From NCBI GenBank assembly GCA_045546995.1, contig JAZQDW010000034.1, positions 1-25,311 on the forward strand: DNA of 25,311 nt. The letters are read 5' to 3'. This DNA comes from Firm-08 sp045546995. Lineage in GTDB: Bacteria; Bacillota; Clostridia; Oscillospirales; QAKW01. A program made the translations under genes and the position numbers. The notes beneath the pieces were generated by a model, which was given only the letters and a program-made list of their open reading frames with translations, was not told the DNA's origin and did no database searches. Shown here in pieces: positions 23,110 to 25,311 of the stretch (positions within the stretch are counted from its first letter, which is position 1; each line of letters begins with the position of its first letter).

Positions 23110-23553
23110 TTGAAACTGAATAAAGAAAATTATCCGGAATACGTGAAGAAAAAGACACCCAATTCCCCCTTGCCTGCCGATTGCCTGCGGGCTTTTTTGT
23201 TCGGCGGCGCCATCTGCACTGTAGGGGAGGCGGTGCGGCAGGGCTTGCTGTCGATGGACGTTTCTGCCGAGCAGGTCAAAAGCTGGGTGCCCATTATTAT
23301 GGTCTTTCTGGGGGCGCTGTTGACCGGGCTTGGCGTATATGACAAGCTGGCCAAATACGCCGGCGCCGGTACCATCATTCCCATCACCGGCTTTTCCAAT
23401 TCCATCACTTCCTGCGCCATGGAATTTAAAAGCGAGGGGTTCATCCTCGGTATGGCGGTCAAGATGTTTACCATCGCCGGCCCCGTGCTCGTCTACGGCA
23501 CGGTAGCGAGCGTGGTGTATGGAATTATATATTGGATAACAACCCTGTTCTAA
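23110..23553 (+). CDS. spoVAC: stage V sporulation protein AC
   Basis: The protein has 147 residues, close to the usual SpoVAC length of about 150. The TTG start aligns with known SpoVAC N-termini (short basic stretch with KENY) and follows AGAGGTGG by 7 bases. Signatures are LRAFLFGGAICTVGE, ALLTGLGVYDKLAKYAGAG, IPITGFSNSITSCAMEFKSEG and the C-terminal hydrophobic segment ending in YGIIYWITTLF. About four to five hydrophobic segments are present. SpoVAC belongs to the spore inner-membrane SpoVA channel for dipicolinic acid. Normally spoVAD and spoVAE follow in an operon; here a terminator follows at once, so this copy stands alone. No sigma-G promoter was identified with confidence. Confidence 0.9.
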   Translation: MKLNKENYPEYVKKKTPNSPLPADCLRAFLFGGAICTVGEAVRQGLLSMDVSAEQVKSWVPIIMVFLGALLTGLGVYDKLAKYAGAGTIIPITGFSNSITSCAMEFKSEGFILGMAVKMFTIAGPVLVYGTVASVVYGIIYWITTLF

Positions 23554-23556
23554 CGC

Positions 23557-23586
23557 AAAAGGCTTGACCAATCGGTCAAGCCTTTT
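23557..23586. terminator. bidirectional terminator after spoVAC
   Basis: AAAAGGCTTGACC / GGTCAAGCCTTTT forms a 13-bp perfect stem with a 4-base loop. It lies between the convergent spoVAC and the small hypothetical gene. Confidence 0.85.
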
Positions 23587-23597
23587 ACCATATTGCT

Positions 23598-23885
23598 TTA
23601 TAACAACTTCCATTCATTTTCTTTGCTTTCTCTAACAGCAATTTGTCCGCATTTGAGATTTGATACTTTGCTAACACTTGGATCAATATTGATGATCTCT
23701 TGCAGAGCGATTACTCGGGCATCTTCTGTTGTGTGATTCTCTCCGCATAGAAATTGCCAATCACCCTCATCATCGTGTTTAACATATAGAATCGGCTTGT
23801 TATCATTGATAATATGTAAACAGGTAAATACTGCTTGATTTTTAGGTTCTTTGAATTTGTGTTTCTTGAAAAACTTATCAAACAT
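23598..23885 (-). CDS. small AT-rich hypothetical protein
   Basis: The protein has 95 residues from the ATG at 23885, preceded by GAGGTG at an 8-base distance; five further codons upstream are open but have no site. It is soluble and shows ILYVKHDDEGDWQFLCGENH in the middle and a C-terminal LKCGQIAVRESKENEWKLL. This layout recalls small DUF2185/immunity-like proteins of Firmicutes, but I cannot name the family with confidence. Base composition is clearly more AT-rich than the neighbouring genes, which suggests recent acquisition. Its promoter lies in a 68-bp block that is repeated upstream of the transposase gene. Function unknown. Confidence 0.65.
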   Translation of the reverse strand: MFDKFFKKHKFKEPKNQAVFTCLHIINDNKPILYVKHDDEGDWQFLCGENHTTEDARVIALQEIINIDPSVSKVSNLKCGQIAVRESKENEWKLL

Positions 23886-23908
23886 CAAATAACACCTCAC
23901 TTCATTTT

Positions 23909-23973
23909 ATTATACCACACCGCCGGTTTAATGTAAATATTTTTGCAAATCACTGTGCCCTATATTGACAGCA
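23909..23973. repeat. copy A of a ~68-bp duplicated block carrying a leftward promoter
   Basis: It is nearly identical to 24690-24757, with only a few differences: one A/T change in the T-rich run, C to T in TGTGCCC, and a 3-base CAG expansion near the end. On the minus strand it contains TTTACA (23937-23932), a 17-bp spacer and TATAAT (23914-23909), which is the promoter of the small hypothetical gene. Its right end joins a spoVAC fragment. Confidence 0.8.
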
Positions 23974-24093
23974 GAGGGTTTTGTATTGGGTGTTGGCGCC
24001 AATATGTTTAAAATCGCAGGACCGGTGATTGTTTACGGTACGGTGGCGAGTGTGGTGTATGGTGTTATTTATTGGATTTGTACCATAATGTAG
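23974..24093 (+). pseudogene. spoVAC 3' fragment A
   Basis: An open frame of 39 codons matches the last 39 residues of SpoVAC, from the Glu of SEGF to the C-terminus (EGFVLGVGANMFKIAGPVIV, then YGTVASVVYGVIYWICTIM). It has no start region and no N-terminal two-thirds. It differs from the intact neighbour at many codons, and in GVGANMFKIAG it is closer to the canonical SpoVAC sequence, so it derives from a different allele. The TAG stop is made by the first bases of a REP hairpin. Confidence 0.8.
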
Positions 24094-24158
24094 GGGCGGC
24101 AATCTGCCGCCCGCAAAAAAACGCACAATGAAAACGGGCGGCTATTAGCCGCCCCTAC
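24090..24158. repeat. REPIN-like pair of inverted REP hairpins
   Basis: Two 24-bp REP units face each other: 24090-24113 (starting GTAGGGGCGGC, hairpin GGGCGGCA-ATC-TGCCGCCC) and 24135-24158 in the opposite orientation (hairpin GGGCGGCTA-A-TAGCCGCCC). They are separated by 21 bases. The pair directly follows the stop of the RAYT gene and may also act as its transcript end. Confidence 0.85.
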
Positions 24159-24160
24159 GT

Positions 24161-24667
24161 TTACATATTTTCAAAATCCAGTATATCGTATGCCGTGTCC
24201 AATTTCATGGGATTGTTTTCAATATATTCCCACACGGCGCGATAACCTCGATCGTTTCGTATCACCCGGTCGATGAATGATTTTTGCCAAATAGATCGGC
24301 CAATCTGCAAGGAGACCTGTCGTTTCAGCTGACCTATAACGGTGGGCAATGTAGGGGCGGCAACCTGCCGCCCGTTATCCATAGCAGAAATTGTAATGAG
24401 CAAATGAATGTGATCCGGCATAATGCAGAATTTGTCCACAGATATGCGGGTATAACGCTCCGGAATTTGAAGAATTGCGGATTCCACCGTCTCTCCAATA
24501 GCGGAGAGGGTATGACGCATCGGGCGGCAGGTTGCCGCCCCTACGTTGTGCCACAGAATCGGGTCTCTGCCCTTGGTGCAAACGGTTACAAAATATGATC
24601 CGGGAGAGGAATAGTCATATTCCTGCAAACGTATGTTTTTTCGTTTTGGGAAAAGAACGTCGTTCAT
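24161..24667 (-). CDS. REP-associated tyrosine transposase (RAYT, Y1/HUH family)
   Basis: The protein has 168 residues from the ATG at 24667, which follows GAGGT by 8 bases. It belongs to the IS200-like Y1 transposase family: RKNIRLQEYDYSSPGSYFVT at 9-28 is the typical N-terminus, MPDHIHLL holds the metal-binding HUH histidines H86 and H88, and WQKSFIDRVIRNDRGY leads to the likely catalytic Y148 in WEYIENNP. RAYTs process single-stranded REP hairpins. Two REP units are embedded in frame in the gene, encoding VGAATCRP (42-49) and GRQVAAPT (99-106), in loops before and after the HUH motif. The catalytic residues remain, so it may be active. The promoter is in copy B of the duplicated block. Confidence 0.9.
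   Translation of the reverse strand: MNDVLFPKRKNIRLQEYDYSSPGSYFVTVCTKGRDPILWHNVGAATCRPMRHTLSAIGETVESAILQIPERYTRISVDKFCIMPDHIHLLITISAMDNGRQVAAPTLPTVIGQLKRQVSLQIGRSIWQKSFIDRVIRNDRGYRAVWEYIENNPMKLDTAYDILDFENM
24351..24374 (+). repeat. REP unit inside the RAYT coding sequence (1)
   Basis: This 24-bp unit has the same sequence as the REPIN arm starting GTAGGGGCGGC, with the loop reading ACC. It is read in frame on the minus strand as GRQVAAPT. Confidence 0.85.
24521..24544 (-). repeat. REP unit inside the RAYT coding sequence (2)
   Basis: The same 24-bp REP unit lies here in inverted orientation relative to the one at 24351-24374. On the minus strand it is read in frame as VGAATCRP. The exact ends may be off by one base. 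Confidence 0.8.
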
Positions 24668-24689
24668 TTGTGCTACCTCGCTTTCTTTC

Positions 24690-24757
24690 ATTATACCACA
24701 CCGCCGGTTTAATGTAAATTTTTTTGCAAATCACTGTGTCCTATATTGACAGCAGCA
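24690..24757. repeat. copy B of the ~68-bp duplicated block carrying the RAYT promoter
   Basis: It is near-identical to 23909-23973. On the minus strand it contains TTTACA, a 17-bp spacer and TATAAT, placed to drive the RAYT gene. As in copy A, the right end joins a spoVAC 3' fragment at the same Glu codon. Confidence 0.8.
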
Positions 24758-24989
24758 GAGGGGTTCATCCTTGGCATGGCGGTCAAGATGTTTTCCTGTT
24801 GCGGTGCCCGACATTTGCCTGCGTCGTCGGCGCTCCTTGACCTCTGTCGACCGCTGCCACTCACTCGGCTCCCTTCATCCGCCACCGGCGGCGGTCCCCT
24901 CGTTCCCCATCGCCGGCCCCGTGCTCGTCTACGGCACGGTGGCATCGGTTGTTTATGGAATTATTTATTGGATAACAACCCTGTTCTAA
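24758..24989 (+). pseudogene. spoVAC 3' fragment B, interrupted
   Basis: 24758-24793 encodes EGFILGMAVKMF, and 24909-24989 encodes IAGPVLVYGTVASVVYGIIY followed by WITTLF and a stop, almost identical to the intact spoVAC. Between them, about 115 bases of unrelated GC-rich sequence replace one codon and shift the frame. There is no N-terminal part. It is a dead fragment derived from the intact gene or a close copy. Confidence 0.85.
24794..24908. mobile_element. ~115-bp GC-rich insertion in spoVAC fragment B
   Basis: This sequence has no counterpart in the intact spoVAC. It is clearly more GC-rich than its surroundings and contains short inverted repeats such as CCGCC-ACC-GGCGG. It is too short to encode a protein and could be a small non-autonomous element or repeat. 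No clear terminal inverted repeats or target-site duplication were identified. Confidence 0.4.
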
Positions 24990-24995
24990 AATAAT

Positions 24996-25025
24996 AAAAG
25001 AAGGCAAATTCTTGCCTTCTTTTAA
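24996..25025. terminator. bidirectional terminator before the partial gene
   Basis: AAAAGAAGGCAA / TTGCCTTCTTTT forms a 12-bp perfect stem with an ATTC loop, flanked by A and T runs. It would end the minus-strand gene that stops at 25043. Confidence 0.8.
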
Positions 25026-25042
25026 AAACAGAATTCACTGCC

Positions 25043-25311
25043 TTAAGACAGCTTGATTTGTATATGGGCGATGCTATGCTTGGGTAAAACAACCTTTTGT
25101 AAAACCATATCACTTTCCAAAGGCAGTGTGCTTTGTTCGAACACGGTATTAGGCACCACATCATCGGAAGAATAAAGCGTTGCGTTGGTAATGATTCCCG
25201 GGTTGGAGAAATAAAAGGTCTTATTTTTGTCAAATGTTCTATTGATGAACGTGCAATTTAAAACATCCTCTTTAAGTGTGGCAATCACATCATCCTGAAG
25301 TGCGCAAACCT
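25043..25311 (-). CDS. C-terminal part of an unidentified protein, cut by the window edge
   Basis: At least 88 codons are open from the window edge to a TAA at 25043-25045; the start lies outside. A GTG at 25288 is in frame but has no convincing site, so it is probably internal. The visible part has alternating hydrophobic residues and no membrane segments: TFYFSNPGIITNATLYSSDD in the middle and VLQKVVLPKHSIAHIQIKLS at the end. This looks like a C-terminal beta-sandwich domain of the kind found at the end of some glycoside hydrolases (for example GH51-type arabinofuranosidases, which end in a similar LPPHSxxxxxI strand). This is a weak guess. The composition is more AT-rich than the his or nag genes. 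Confidence 0.55.
   Translation of the reverse strand, partial: VCALQDDVIATLKEDVLNCTFINRTFDKNKTFYFSNPGIITNATLYSSDDVVPNTVFEQSTLPLESDMVLQKVVLPKHSIAHIQIKLS

Noticed and set aside
24090..24544. Repeated 24-bp units as a CRISPR array
   Set aside because: The units are irregularly spaced, inverted relative to each other, and two lie inside a coding sequence; they fit REP elements of a RAYT.
24746..24994. 82-codon plus-strand frame across spoVAC fragment B
   Set aside because: It starts with EGFILGMAVKMF but continues through the GC-rich insert and leaves the SpoVAC frame, so it is a chimera by frameshift and not a gene.

Overview
The window looks like chromosome of a low-to-mid GC, endospore-forming Firmicute of the class Clostridia, possibly an uncultured gut Oscillospiraceae-type organism. 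The signs are strong AGGAGG-type ribosome binding sites, sigma-A promoters with 17-bp spacers, several TTG starts, a spoVAC gene, a short HisG paired with HisZ, and a TrpR/YerC-type regulator. No rRNA, tRNA or CRISPR array was seen. The taxonomy is inferred from gene content, not from a marker gene.

Layout. (1) 1-820: a structured intergenic stretch, a strong terminator, and a small DUF4234-type membrane protein. (2) 848-4889: a three-gene plus-strand cell-envelope unit. It encodes an LTA-synthase/sulfatase-like membrane enzyme, a protein that joins a YidC/Oxa1-type domain to a CDP-glycerol glycerophosphotransferase-like domain, and a small two-segment membrane protein with an acidic tail. 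This unit is the best candidate for an undescribed system, possibly synthesis or membrane handling of a polyol-phosphate polymer. (3) 4893-8571: a minus-strand amino-sugar operon, nagB-nagA-DUF4838, joined by ATGA overlaps. It is divergent from an AraC-family regulator that overlaps a MATE transporter gene (8690-10881).

(4) 10915-19535: a complete histidine operon on the minus strand, in the order yerC/hisR-like, hisZ, hisG, hisD, hisC, hisB, hisH, hisA, hisF, hisIE, PHP histidinol-phosphatase, small ORF. Most junctions are 4-bp ATGA overlaps. A perfect inverted repeat sits between the -35 and -10 of the leading promoter and is the likely operator for the first gene's product. (5) 19648-23059: a Gfo/Idh/MocA oxidoreductase, a convergent PfkB-family sugar kinase and an M20 metallopeptidase, each with its own signals.

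(6) 23062-24989: a rearranged region. An intact but solitary spoVAC is followed by two truncated copies of its 3' end. Each truncated copy joins the same ~68-bp block, which carries a leftward promoter. One copy of the block drives a small AT-rich hypothetical gene and the other drives a REP-associated tyrosine transposase (RAYT). Four REP-like hairpins surround and interrupt the RAYT, and two of them lie in frame inside its coding sequence. (7) 24996-25311: a terminator and the 3' end of a protein that runs off the window.
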